Below, piece after piece: positions 18,324 through 27,358 of a DNA stretch of 64,000 nt. The translations under genes and the position numbers were made by a program. The notes below the pieces were generated by a model. That model made no database searches, was not told the origin of the DNA, and saw only the letters and a program-made list of their open reading frames with translations. Every line of letters begins with the position of its first letter. The first letter of the stretch is position 1. The DNA is from JAAXVQ01 sp964604705 (lineage in GTDB: Bacteria; Oederibacteriota; JAAXVQ01), in assembly GCA_964604705.1 (NCBI GenBank), contig CAZSAP010000005.1, positions 1 to 64,000 on the forward strand, read 5' to 3'.

Positions 18324-19573
18324 GCAGCATGCGTTGCATACGATACGGTGTTTTAGTGATGGCCCTCTTGGGCTTGACGGGGATGGTTCAGGCCGCGTCC
18401 GATGGCGACTCCGGGCAACCGGGTGCTTTTTTAACCTACGGTGCTGGGGCACGGGCCATGGGCATGGGGCGTGCGTTTGCAGGTTTGGCAGATGATGCCA
18501 CAGCGGTATACTGGAATCCGGGCGCTTTGGCCAGTATTCCCCAGAATCAGGCGATTTTGCAGCATGTGAACTTGATAGATCAAAATACCTACGAATATGT
18601 TGGGTATAACCATATTTTTCCATATATTGGGACTTTGGGGTTAGGTATGGTCATGCTTAACCAACCGGAGGCTGAAGAGCGTGACACCTACGACGTGGTG
18701 GGAACCACCTTTAAAAATCAACAAATGGGCTTTTTATTGGGATTTGGTTCGGACATCACTCCGACATTGGCCGCAGGCGGTACTCTGAAATTAGTCACTC
18801 AGTCCATGATGGGGTCTTCAGGGTCTGGGTTCGGACTTGATGTGGGTATTATGTACCATCCTTATCCTATGCTTAATGTTGGGTTGGCGTTTCAAAATTT
18901 GGTTGCTCCCAAAATAAAACTGAAAAACGACTCGGAGACCTACCCTATGAATATGGTCGTAGGTATTGGGGCCAAATTTTTTGGGGACATGCTCAAGCTG
19001 GATTTGGATCTTTCGAAGAATTCAACCCAGGCTTCGATTAAACCCAGAGCCGGTTTGGAAGTATCTCCGATTCGGGATGTGTTTTTGCGCGCAGGTGTGG
19101 ATGATACTGAAATTGGCTTAGGGGCTGGATATCGGTACAGTGATTTTCAGGTTGATTATGCTTTGGGTTTACAAACCGTGGAAATGATGCATAAAGTGGC
19201 GCTGTCGTATTATTTTGGCGGTTTTGAGTTGAAAGTCAATGCCGAACCCAAGAGTTTCTCGCCGGTAGGTGTAAATAAAGTCACGGTATTTAAGCTTCGT
19301 TGTCAAACCAAATTTGAGGTACGGGTTTGGGATCTGGAGATTCGAAATGAAGCGAATTCTTTGGTTAGAAAATTTGCCGGGGAAGGCACTCCGCCGGATC
19401 ATATTGTCTGGGATGGATTGCAGGACAATATGAATCCTATGCCCGATGGCAAGTATAAAGTAGTACTAATTGTTGAAGATTCTTCGGGCAAGGTCAACCA
19501 TTCAGCAGATTCGTTTGTAAATATACAAAGTATATTACCCTTGGGGGTTTCACCTGTGGAGATGATGGAGTAG
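18320..19573 (+). CDS. PorV/PorQ-family outer-membrane protein with C-terminal FlgD-like Ig domain
   Basis: 417 aa. Signal peptide MSSMRCIRYGVLVMALLGLTGMVQA, then the family signature GAGARAMGMGRAFAGLADDATAVYWNPGALA, and beta-barrel-like strands to about residue 305. The C-terminal 100 residues (FSPVGVNKVT..., VWDGLQDNMNPMPDGKYKV) form an FlgD-like Ig domain. PorV in type IX secretion shuttles substrates and binds their C-terminal signals; here the barrel carries a related domain itself, which is unusual. It overlaps the end of a protein carrying the sorting-like tail. Paralogue of the gene at 55746 with the same architecture. An OmpP1/FadL-like transport role is the alternative. Confidence 0.82.
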   Translation: MSSMRCIRYGVLVMALLGLTGMVQAASDGDSGQPGAFLTYGAGARAMGMGRAFAGLADDATAVYWNPGALASIPQNQAILQHVNLIDQNTYEYVGYNHIFPYIGTLGLGMVMLNQPEAEERDTYDVVGTTFKNQQMGFLLGFGSDITPTLAAGGTLKLVTQSMMGSSGSGFGLDVGIMYHPYPMLNVGLAFQNLVAPKIKLKNDSETYPMNMVVGIGAKFFGDMLKLDLDLSKNSTQASIKPRAGLEVSPIRDVFLRAGVDDTEIGLGAGYRYSDFQVDYALGLQTVEMMHKVALSYYFGGFELKVNAEPKSFSPVGVNKVTVFKLRCQTKFEVRVWDLEIRNEANSLVRKFAGEGTPPDHIVWDGLQDNMNPMPDGKYKVVLIVEDSSGKVNHSADSFVNIQSILPLGVSPVEMME

Positions 19574-19604
19574 GGTCGGGGAGGCAGTCAGGAACTTTAT
19601 CCGT

Positions 19605-19633
19605 TTGACACGATTCCAAGTAGATGATAAAAT
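19605..19633 (+). promoter_or_regulatory. Sigma70-type promoter for HAMP gene
   Basis: Consensus -35 TTGACA at 19605-19610, a spacer of 17 nt, and TAAAAT at 19628-19633. It has the same hexamers and spacing as the promoter at 49966-49994. Transcription would start near 19640, about 60 nt before the ATG at 19699. Confidence 0.65.
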
Positions 19634-19698
19634 CTACGAGGATAAATATAAGTAAAATTGACAAAAAAATTACGAGGCATAAAAAGGGGGAGGCGAAG

Positions 19699-20271
19699 AT
19701 GACGCAACAGCAGCAACAAGCACCGTCGTTCAAACGTAAACAAATTTACATCAACATGGATTTGCAATTTAAGTATTCTTTGATCCTGGTGTTCACCATG
19801 TTCATTGAAATGATTATCGTGGGTGTTGCCCTTCTGTTCGTCTTTTCACAGCCGAAACCCGATGTTCCGGGTGCCAATATTTACTTCATTTACAAAGCCG
19901 TTCTAGCGATTATTGTGTTTCTTACGCTCTGCAACATTACCGTCGGTGTATACATGTCTCATAAAATTGCCGGGCCGCTTTTCCGGTTTGTTATGTGCGC
20001 ACGTGAAGTTGCCAATGGTAACCTTAAAATCATGGTAAACTTGCGTAAAGGCGATGAAATGCGTGAGTTGGAGAGCGCGTTCAATGATATGACTGAAAAA
20101 TTGCGCGGCGTCATTCGGGAAGATCGTCAGCGCCTTACCGATATGGTTGCAGCAGCAGACCTAATTGAAACCGAGATTGGAAAATCAAAGGTCGATAAAG
20201 AAAAGATATTGGAAGAGGTTAAATTTATCCGAGACACAGCTCCGAAAGTCGACGCGCACTATATTATTTAA
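19699..20271 (+). CDS. Two-span membrane protein with HAMP domain, no output domain
   Basis: 190 aa. Two hydrophobic helices (about residues 25-50, SLILVFTMFIEMIIVGVALL; about 63-90, AVLAIIVFLTLCNITVGVYM) bracket a short extracytoplasmic loop. A HAMP domain follows at about 90-145 (KIAGPLFRFV...VANGNLKIMV...DEMRELESAFNDM), then a short helical end. Receptors normally place a kinase, cyclase or MCP domain after HAMP; none is present, so this may be a signalling adaptor or structural linker. Start at ATG 19699 because GGGGGAGG precedes it by 6 nt; the ORF could reach back to 19624, inside the promoter. Its role beside PorV-like genes is unknown. Confidence 0.78.
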   Translation: MTQQQQQAPSFKRKQIYINMDLQFKYSLILVFTMFIEMIIVGVALLFVFSQPKPDVPGANIYFIYKAVLAIIVFLTLCNITVGVYMSHKIAGPLFRFVMCAREVANGNLKIMVNLRKGDEMRELESAFNDMTEKLRGVIREDRQRLTDMVAAADLIETEIGKSKVDKEKILEEVKFIRDTAPKVDAHYII

Positions 20272-20312
20272 GCTAAGTTACTTAGTCGTTTTTTAGGCTT
20301 GGAAATGAATGG

Positions 20313-20375
20313 GGCGAATTGGACCTGGCAACCCGGTCACAAAGTGAGTAACTTTGGGGCTCGGTTGCTGTCGCC
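20313..20375 (+). promoter_or_regulatory. Pseudoknot-capable structured leader
   Basis: Outer stem GGCGA (20313-20317)/TCGCC (20371-20375). Inside are hairpin GACC (20322-20325)/GGTC (20335-20338) and hairpin CAAAGT (20340-20345)/ACTTTG (20351-20356). The loop of the first hairpin contains GCAACC (20328-20333), perfectly complementary to GGTTGC (20363-20368) just before the closing strand. This three-stem plus pseudoknot plan is typical of riboswitch aptamers. No class could be assigned; conserved SAM-I core bases are missing. It lies about 40 nt before the PorV/OmpA-like gene. Confidence 0.45.
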
Positions 20376-20414
20376 TTTATATATGAAGGTAATTTCATCG
20401 GTGAGGTGAAGGTC

Positions 20415-22031
20415 ATGATGAAGCGACTCTTGGCAATAGGTGTTGGGGCGTGCTTGGGTGCCGTCAGTACTGTTTGGGCAGGCGGACCCGGAACAACCAA
20501 CGCTAATTTCCTCAAGGCAGGTCAAGGAGTGCGCCCCATTTCAATGGGCGAAACGTATATTGCACTGGGAGATGGGCTTGACACCCTTTACTGGAATCCT
20601 GCCGGACTCAACCAGATTGCCTCACCGTCAGCCACCTTTATGCATAGTTTTTGGTTCCAAGACATTGGGACAGAATATTTAGCATATGGAACTCCGCTGG
20701 GTCCTTTGGGAGCCTTGGGCGGAGGGCTTACCTACATGCATACCGGAAACATTGATCAAACGGTAGAAGACCAATATGGCAATTACGCCGGAACCAATGG
20801 TACCGCTTCAGCCAGCAGTGTTGCTATTATTGGAACATACGGTCAGAAACTGTCGCGATTGCTCTTGGTGGATAGTCCTTTTCTGAAGGATGTTTTGCTG
20901 GGTGCCAGTGTACGCATTGTCTCTGAAACCATTGCCGATAAGAATGTATTTGGTGGCGGGGTCGATGTGGGTGGGATCTGGCGGCAAACCGAAGAACTCA
21001 AGCCTACGGAATTAACCACTTCCAGCGGTGTGGGATCCGGTCAAGAAGGGAAGTACGCGGTACGTGACCGCGGATGGCGTGCCGGTTTTGTGGCCCAAAA
21101 TTTAGGCGCTACGACAGACAACCTAATGCCCATTAATTTCCGTGCGGGCATAGGCTATGTGGAACAAGAATTATTCTCGCCTCTCGGGCGCGGTACCATT
21201 GCCGCCGATGTTTTGATTCCAATTGATAATGATGTGAAAATCAGCTTGGGTGCCGAATATGCTCATATCAGTGAAAATACAGAGTTTGCTGCGCGGGCGG
21301 GATATAAAATTGGTCCTGAAATTAAAGACTTGGATTCAACAGCGGGGTTTACTGCTGGGGCAGGAGTTGCCATTCAAGCAGCCCTGATCCGTTATCAGGT
21401 GGATTATGCATTCGTACCGTATGGAGAATTGGGCACCACCCACAGAGCCTCTTTGACCCTAGCGTTTTTGCCTGATGCCAATCCTGTCAGAGCTGTAGAT
21501 GTATCCCCCAAAGTAGTTGCACCTTTGAAAGCAGAACCTTTGGCAGCGACCATCCCCTCAGCCCCAGCTAAGAAAGAAGAGATAAAAGCTGCGGCCGTTC
21601 CTCCGGTTGTTTCGGTACCTGCGGTTGCACCTCAACCCGAAGGATTAACCTTGGAGACTGCACCTACGGAATCCAAACCCGATTCAAAGAAGTTATTTAA
21701 AGATGCGTTAGATCGCCTACAGAACAAAGTGAAATTTGGTATGACTCCAGGTATTGATTTCAAAAAAGGCGACAGTAAATTTACCGATAAATCCAAAGCC
21801 GTGCTCGATCAGATCGGCCCGCTTTTGGAGCGTTATCCGGATTGTGCGATCACTGTGATCGGGTTTGATGCAGATAAGACTCTGGCCGAAGAACGAGCCA
21901 AATCTGTTCAAAAGTATCTTTCCATGTCCTATCGGACGAAACCGGATCAGGTTGTAGTTAAAGCCGGTGATCCGACCAAACAACCGAAAAATTCATACAT
22001 TGCATTTGAGCCCTTTGAAGGTAACCGGTAA
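20415..22031 (+). CDS. PorV-like beta-barrel with C-terminal OmpA-like domain
   Basis: 538 aa. Signal peptide MMKRLLAIGVGACLGAVSTVWA, then PorV/PorQ-type N-terminus (AGQGVRPISMGETYIALGDGLDTLYWNPAGL) and a long beta-barrel region to about residue 355. A Pro/Ala-rich linker (about 365-420) leads to an OmpA-like domain at about 430-538 (FKKGDSKFTDKSKAVLDQIGPLL; AEERAKSVQKYL). The peptidoglycan-binding Arg of the ERAKSV segment is kept, but the usual TD-x2-G stretch is altered to GFDADK. It may anchor a PorV-like pore to the cell wall. The start is ATG 20415 or 20418; GAGGTGAAGG precedes both. The next gene starts 43 nt later. Confidence 0.8.
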   Translation: MMKRLLAIGVGACLGAVSTVWAGGPGTTNANFLKAGQGVRPISMGETYIALGDGLDTLYWNPAGLNQIASPSATFMHSFWFQDIGTEYLAYGTPLGPLGALGGGLTYMHTGNIDQTVEDQYGNYAGTNGTASASSVAIIGTYGQKLSRLLLVDSPFLKDVLLGASVRIVSETIADKNVFGGGVDVGGIWRQTEELKPTELTTSSGVGSGQEGKYAVRDRGWRAGFVAQNLGATTDNLMPINFRAGIGYVEQELFSPLGRGTIAADVLIPIDNDVKISLGAEYAHISENTEFAARAGYKIGPEIKDLDSTAGFTAGAGVAIQAALIRYQVDYAFVPYGELGTTHRASLTLAFLPDANPVRAVDVSPKVVAPLKAEPLAATIPSAPAKKEEIKAAAVPPVVSVPAVAPQPEGLTLETAPTESKPDSKKLFKDALDRLQNKVKFGMTPGIDFKKGDSKFTDKSKAVLDQIGPLLERYPDCAITVIGFDADKTLAEERAKSVQKYLSMSYRTKPDQVVVKAGDPTKQPKNSYIAFEPFEGNR

Positions 22032-22074
22032 ACGGTCGTGAGACACGAGACTTCTCAGAGAAGGAGTTGAGCGT

Positions 22075-25000
22075 ATGTTGACGTGGCGAAGAATTATGAT
22101 GCTCGGTTGTATATTGGTTGGCTGCGGCATTACGCTTTTTTCTCAAGCAGATACGTTTACTGAAACGTTTACCTCGACTACATATAAAGATCCGAGTTCG
22201 GCAGTGACTACCGCGAACTGGGATACCACTCTGCACGAAGTTAGATTGCCTTCGACATACGCGTTTACGCAACCCTCGGGTACGGTGGTTTGGGGAGGTC
22301 AGATCAATGCTATTGCCCAAAACGGAAGCTACTGGCTCCTGGGTGGCAATGGGGCGAAAATTAATCGTTACAATGGAAGTACGTATACGGATTTAAGCAG
22401 TAGTTTGGAAACATATCAAGGGAAAAACATACGAGCGTTGGCATACGGTAGCTCATTTAGCTATTGGTTGGTGGTGGGTGAATCAGGCCGTATCAATAAA
22501 TACAATGGTAGTTCCTTTACGGATCTCTCTGCAGGGTTAAATTGGGGTACGTACAATGCGTTGGCCGCGGCTGCGGGCAGTGGGAGCGAGAATTTTTGGT
22601 TGGTCGGCGGCGGTGCCAGTGGTGTGGGAAAACTCTCTAAATATAATGGCACTTCTTTTTCAAGTTTGGATAACTGGCTAGGGGCCTACGGCAATACGTA
22701 TACGGTCAATGCGATTGGATTCAATGGAACGTATTGGTTGATCGGCGGTACGGGCGGCCGCTTGGCCAAGTATGTCGGTGGAACATTTACGGATTTGACC
22801 TATTCGCCCAATCTTAATTTTGGCAGCGATGCTATTTATACAATCACATGGAACAGCGGCACAGGCAAGTGGTTGATTGGTGGTTCCAACCAAAAATTGG
22901 TAGCGTACGATGGGACCACGTTTACAAACTACACGAGTTCGGTGGGGAGCTTTAACAGCATCAATGCCATAGCCCATAACGGCAGCTATTGGCTCTTGGT
23001 TGGTCAAGGTACGGGGTCAACGTCTATTGTATATTCGTGGGATGAGACCACGTTCCGTGACCAGTCCGCAAACCTATCCAGCATGGGCAGTGGTATTCCG
23101 CTCTATGCTGTGGCCGGTAATGGTACAGAATGGCTGCTGGGCGGCGCGCAAGCGAAGCTTAACAATCATACAGGTACTGCATCCTCGACCACGTATAACA
23201 ATCGTTCCAATCTATTAGCCGGTTTTGGTTTGGATGATATTTTTGCCCAAGGGTACAATGCTACAGATGTTGTGTGGCTATTCGGTGGTGCCAATCGGCA
23301 CTTGAATAGCTACAACGGGTCTTCTTTTACGGACATTTCCAGCGGGCTCTCAGGCTTTGCAGCCACGGATGCCATTAAGGCCATTGCTTGGAACAGTGCG
23401 GCCAATACATGGCTCCTGGGTGGGTCCAATGGTCATGTAAATCGTTACAATGGAAGTTCTTTCACGGATTTAACCTCATCTTTGGGCTGGGGAGCTGGCA
23501 TTACCGTCAACGCCATTGTCTACCAAGGCGGTGTATGGTACATCGGTGGCGACTCGGCTCACTTGGCGAGTTACAATGGCACCACATTTACCGATCTTTC
23601 GACGAACATTTCGGCGTTTGGGTCCCAACCGGTACTTTCACTTGATTATGTGAATGGTCATTTATTGGTGGGTGGTGGCAATGGGTACGTAAGTTGGTAC
23701 GATGGTGGCACCTGGACCGATATACGTGCGGATTTAAACACCAGTTGCTGGGGTGGCTATTACTCGGTTAATTCCATCACGAACGACGGCGCGGTCTTTT
23801 ACTTAGGTGGGGATTCTGGGCATGTGGGTGTGTTTGATCCTACCGCTGTTTCGTTTGTGAACTATTCGAGCACACTCGCATCGGTGTTCGGGAGCAACAA
23901 TGTATTAAGCGTATGCTGGAATGCGCCTGAAGCCTTCTTACTCATTGGCGGGCAGAATGCCAAATTGGCCAAAATGATCGTGCCGGGCGGGGATGTTGAA
24001 AACTACACATCCAAACTTATTAATTACGGTACCTCGAGCATCAATGCAATCACACCGGGGTTGGATTCGTTTTTCTTGGGTGGCGTTGGCGCCCAGTTGA
24101 ATCGTTACGGTCCGGTCTATGATAGCCCAAGTTGGGCTCAGTCAACAACGGTAGCTTCGTCTACACAGAATTTTTATTCGGTCACGCTAACGGCCACCGA
24201 TAATGTTCCAGCCGGGACGCGCATCAATTATTGGCTAACCGCCAATGGGCAATTGGCCGATGCACATTCCAACTGGATTCAAGCCACACCCGGGCAGGCC
24301 GTTATCTTTACCAATCCATACGATGGATTGCGTTTGAAATGGAAAGCTGAATTGGTTTCGGATAGTTCCACAAGTTCACCCCGCATACTTCAAATAAACC
24401 TACAATATGTGATTCCACCCACAGCGACTCCGACTCGGACACCTACTCATTCACCCACGTACACTGCAACTTCAACCGTCACACGAACCGCTACATTGAC
24501 CGCGACACCGACACCGACGTTTACGGCTACTTACACGATTACGCCTACGCTTACCGCGACGCCTACGATTACGCCTACGTTGACGCAATCCGCAACCTAC
24601 ACCGCTTCGCCAACGGTTTCTCCCACTTCGACAAATATTATTTTAAGTGCAACCATCACTCCAACCAGCACCGTGACCACAACTGGTACACCGACTTTAA
24701 CAGCGACGCCCACGGCAACTTTGTCAGCCACGCATACCGCTTCGGCGACCATTACACCAACTCCCTCGGTAACCCCGACACTCACAGTCTCCGCTACCTG
24801 TACAGAATCTGCTACCATTTCACCCACCGCCACCTGGACCGCCAGTCCGACAGCTACGCCCAACCCGTTATTTACATTTTCGTATGGTTCGTTGATTATC
24901 CCCATGGACACCAATGGCACTCGGGCGAACCAGAACTACGGCATGTGGCGCGCCTACGGTTTGGTGTATTATCTGCTTTCCAACGGAGTTCCTGTTTCTT

Positions 25001-27315
25001 GGGCCATCAAATCTCCAAAAGTGTATGAGGAAAATGATTTTACAGCGTTGCAAACCACCGAATTGATTGGCAATCCGACATATCCTGCAGGCACGGTGTA
25101 CAATAATGCGGAATATAATGGAGGGCCGTTCTTGATTGCTGCGGCGAATTCTACAACGGCCATGACCTTGATCAACCGTTGGAACACAGGCACGGTTTGG
25201 AACGGCACCAGCGCCACCAATGCCAGGGTGGTGGTGCATCAGTATACCAACGCCGTCACTCCATTAACGGCGCCCATTTATAGGCGTATGCGCGCCGCAC
25301 CGTCGATTTGCGTTTTCCAAAATGATCAAGGAAATGCCACCGGTGCGTATACCTATTTGAACTATGCGCGCATTCCTGATTCACGTGGGAACACCGCGCT
25401 GACCTGGACCAACACATCTCCGGACTCTTTATTGGCAGCGTCATTGGCAGGAGCCAGTACCACCGATCACCATGATGGTGGTTTGTTTTTGACGACTGGA
25501 GGGTTACCCAAATACAGTCAGTTCATCAACATGCATTGGGATCCTGCTCGTGCCTACACTGCCACATCGGCGAACAATGCCGAAACCATTCGTGAGTTGG
25601 ATACATTCTTGAATTATCCCAGTTCGCATGTGTATGCCCAGTGTATTTCTGTGTACACATTTGAAAATGATTTGACTGCAGCCGGAGTATACGGCGGGTA
25701 CGGTCATTGGTTAACTACCGGGGGTATGAACTACACTGCGGCTGGGATCACCTTGACCGCGATCAATCAGGAAGTGGCGTTTTGGCCTTCAGCCCAAGCC
25801 ACGGGGATCTGGACCACAGCTACGGGCGCTCAAACCGCGTTTAATATGGCTACAGGCAGCCAGTTCTACGGTGGTACCTCTAGCGTTATTCAGTTCAACA
25901 TGTCCTCTACCGGGAATACGTATCCCAATATGTATATGAGCGGTTACTATAAAGGCATTACAGGTTGCGGACGTGTTTCCTACATGTGTCAACATACATC
26001 TCCCAATACCTTGCCATACACCAGCAATGTGGAAGCACCGGCTATGCGATATTTCTACAACTCACTTTTTATGTCTCCTTCAACCTCGGAAACCGTGCCG
26101 GAAATGTATTTGACCATGACTGCGCCCGGAGAGTGGGAAGCGGGTTCGCAGATGACCTATACCATCACGTATCAAAATCTCTCAGGCATTGCATACAATG
26201 TGGTCCTTACCGATCCGATACCTGCCAACACGACCTATGTTTCTTCAACCGGGGGTGGTGTCCCTGGCGGCGGTGTGGTCACTTGGAACTTGGGGACACT
26301 CAACGTTGGCGCTTCGGGGAGTTTTACGGTAACCTACACCATGAATGCTTCGCCCGGCGGCTGGGACAATCAAGCCAGTGTGGCCTACAGTTCAGGTCCT
26401 ACGCATTTTGGCGCACTCACACAAAATATTCATACGAGTTCTGTGATTTACACACCTACGGCTACGATTACAACGACCAGTACGCGGACGCCTACCTATA
26501 CACAAACGCCAACCATGACGTCCACCGCCACCATGACCCCGACTCAAACGCCGACCTCGACCATTTCCCCGACCACGACTCCCACCGCGACAGGTACCAT
26601 CACGCCGTCGCATACGGTGACCTCGACGATTACGCAAACGGCGACCATGACTCCGACGATTACCGTAACCTCGACCATCACTGAGACTTCGACCATTACA
26701 ATGACACGCACCAACACGCCGGTTTACAGCCCGACCACAACGCCTACCTTCACACCGACGTCGACGGTTACTCCGACGTTAACAGCATCGGCCACGTATA
26801 CGGCCACACCTTCTGTGACACCCACGTCGACGATCACCCGTACGGCAACTGGAACGCCCACAGGGACGCGTACACCCACGTTCACTTCCACGCCCACCAT
26901 TACCCAAACGGCAACACAGTCGGTAACCTCCACGGAAACTCCATATTTCACGGTGACGCAAACGGTAACAGTAACGCCCACGGCAACGTTCGACCGAACA
27001 TCGTTGACGGCCACACCAACTGTGACAATGACGCCCTGGGCCGAAGCAGGCAAGATTTATGTTTATCCTAATCCATTTAAGCCCGATACTGCCTCCGGAC
27101 ATGTCTTGAAGTTCGATAATTGTCCTGAAGGTACGGAGATTCGGATTTATACGGTCACTGGGGAATTGGTGAGGAAATACGCAGATGTTTCTGGGAAGCA
27201 GACATGGGATGGTAAGAACACCCAGGGTTCGGACGTAGCTTCCGGAGTTTACATGTATGTTGTGGTTCAGTCTGACGGATCCAAAACCTTGGGCAAGGTA
27301 TTTGTCGTTCGTTAG
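22075..27315 (+). CDS. Giant surface protein A: 14 propeller repeats, Thr/Pro stalks, unknown domain, DUF11, sorting-like tail
   Basis: 1746 aa. Signal peptide ends at SQA-DTF. Residues about 60-680 hold 14 repeats of about 45 aa of the type GG-x3-(K/R)L-x-(R/K)YNG-x-(S/T)FTDLS followed by a YWLLGG-like strand; 14 suggests two seven-bladed beta-propellers. A beta-sandwich segment (WAQSTTVASST..., LRLKWKAELVSD) covers about 680-780. A Thr/Pro stalk lies at about 783-930, then a domain of about 400 aa (LIIPMDTNG...GMWRAYGLVYYLL...HHDGG...GYGHW...FYNSLF) that I do not recognise. DUF11 (about 1344-1442) follows, a second stalk (about 1460-1650), and the tail VYPNPFKP...WDGKNTQG...GVYMYVVV. ATG 22075 has AAGGAG 8 nt upstream. 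Closest relative in the window is the next gene. Likely an exported, surface-bound adhesin or sensor-like protein. Confidence 0.85.
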   Translation: MLTWRRIMMLGCILVGCGITLFSQADTFTETFTSTTYKDPSSAVTTANWDTTLHEVRLPSTYAFTQPSGTVVWGGQINAIAQNGSYWLLGGNGAKINRYNGSTYTDLSSSLETYQGKNIRALAYGSSFSYWLVVGESGRINKYNGSSFTDLSAGLNWGTYNALAAAAGSGSENFWLVGGGASGVGKLSKYNGTSFSSLDNWLGAYGNTYTVNAIGFNGTYWLIGGTGGRLAKYVGGTFTDLTYSPNLNFGSDAIYTITWNSGTGKWLIGGSNQKLVAYDGTTFTNYTSSVGSFNSINAIAHNGSYWLLVGQGTGSTSIVYSWDETTFRDQSANLSSMGSGIPLYAVAGNGTEWLLGGAQAKLNNHTGTASSTTYNNRSNLLAGFGLDDIFAQGYNATDVVWLFGGANRHLNSYNGSSFTDISSGLSGFAATDAIKAIAWNSAANTWLLGGSNGHVNRYNGSSFTDLTSSLGWGAGITVNAIVYQGGVWYIGGDSAHLASYNGTTFTDLSTNISAFGSQPVLSLDYVNGHLLVGGGNGYVSWYDGGTWTDIRADLNTSCWGGYYSVNSITNDGAVFYLGGDSGHVGVFDPTAVSFVNYSSTLASVFGSNNVLSVCWNAPEAFLLIGGQNAKLAKMIVPGGDVENYTSKLINYGTSSINAITPGLDSFFLGGVGAQLNRYGPVYDSPSWAQSTTVASSTQNFYSVTLTATDNVPAGTRINYWLTANGQLADAHSNWIQATPGQAVIFTNPYDGLRLKWKAELVSDSSTSSPRILQINLQYVIPPTATPTRTPTHSPTYTATSTVTRTATLTATPTPTFTATYTITPTLTATPTITPTLTQSATYTASPTVSPTSTNIILSATITPTSTVTTTGTPTLTATPTATLSATHTASATITPTPSVTPTLTVSATCTESATISPTATWTASPTATPNPLFTFSYGSLIIPMDTNGTRANQNYGMWRAYGLVYYLLSNGVPVSWAIKSPKVYEENDFTALQTTELIGNPTYPAGTVYNNAEYNGGPFLIAAANSTTAMTLINRWNTGTVWNGTSATNARVVVHQYTNAVTPLTAPIYRRMRAAPSICVFQNDQGNATGAYTYLNYARIPDSRGNTALTWTNTSPDSLLAASLAGASTTDHHDGGLFLTTGGLPKYSQFINMHWDPARAYTATSANNAETIRELDTFLNYPSSHVYAQCISVYTFENDLTAAGVYGGYGHWLTTGGMNYTAAGITLTAINQEVAFWPSAQATGIWTTATGAQTAFNMATGSQFYGGTSSVIQFNMSSTGNTYPNMYMSGYYKGITGCGRVSYMCQHTSPNTLPYTSNVEAPAMRYFYNSLFMSPSTSETVPEMYLTMTAPGEWEAGSQMTYTITYQNLSGIAYNVVLTDPIPANTTYVSSTGGGVPGGGVVTWNLGTLNVGASGSFTVTYTMNASPGGWDNQASVAYSSGPTHFGALTQNIHTSSVIYTPTATITTTSTRTPTYTQTPTMTSTATMTPTQTPTSTISPTTTPTATGTITPSHTVTSTITQTATMTPTITVTSTITETSTITMTRTNTPVYSPTTTPTFTPTSTVTPTLTASATYTATPSVTPTSTITRTATGTPTGTRTPTFTSTPTITQTATQSVTSTETPYFTVTQTVTVTPTATFDRTSLTATPTVTMTPWAEAGKIYVYPNPFKPDTASGHVLKFDNCPEGTEIRIYTVTGELVRKYADVSGKQTWDGKNTQGSDVASGVYMYVVVQSDGSKTLGKVFVVR
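24421..24870 (+). repeat. Thr/Pro-rich coding low-complexity repeat A1
   Basis: Imperfect repeats of ACN-CCN-ACN codons encode TPTxT runs in gene A. A conserved hydrophobic island, IILSATITPT, interrupts the run, and the same island occurs in gene B. Confidence 0.9.
26452..27030 (+). repeat. Thr/Pro-rich coding low-complexity repeat A2
   Basis: Second stalk of gene A between DUF11 and the C-terminal domain. Codons are almost only Thr, Pro and Ser with scattered Ile, Val, Tyr, Phe and Met at alternating positions. Other frames of this stretch also stay open, which is a composition effect. Confidence 0.9.
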
Positions 27316-27358
27316 TGGCGTAGGCTATCATCCACGGGGGAAAAGGGGTTGAGTCTTG

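Noticed and set aside
20313..20375. SAM-I or c-di-GMP-I riboswitch
   Set aside because: The GCAACC/GGTTGC pairing fits the SAM-I plan, but the conserved core and kink-turn sequences are absent; likewise the GNRA tetraloop hairpin and GCAAAGC stretch of c-di-GMP-I are missing.
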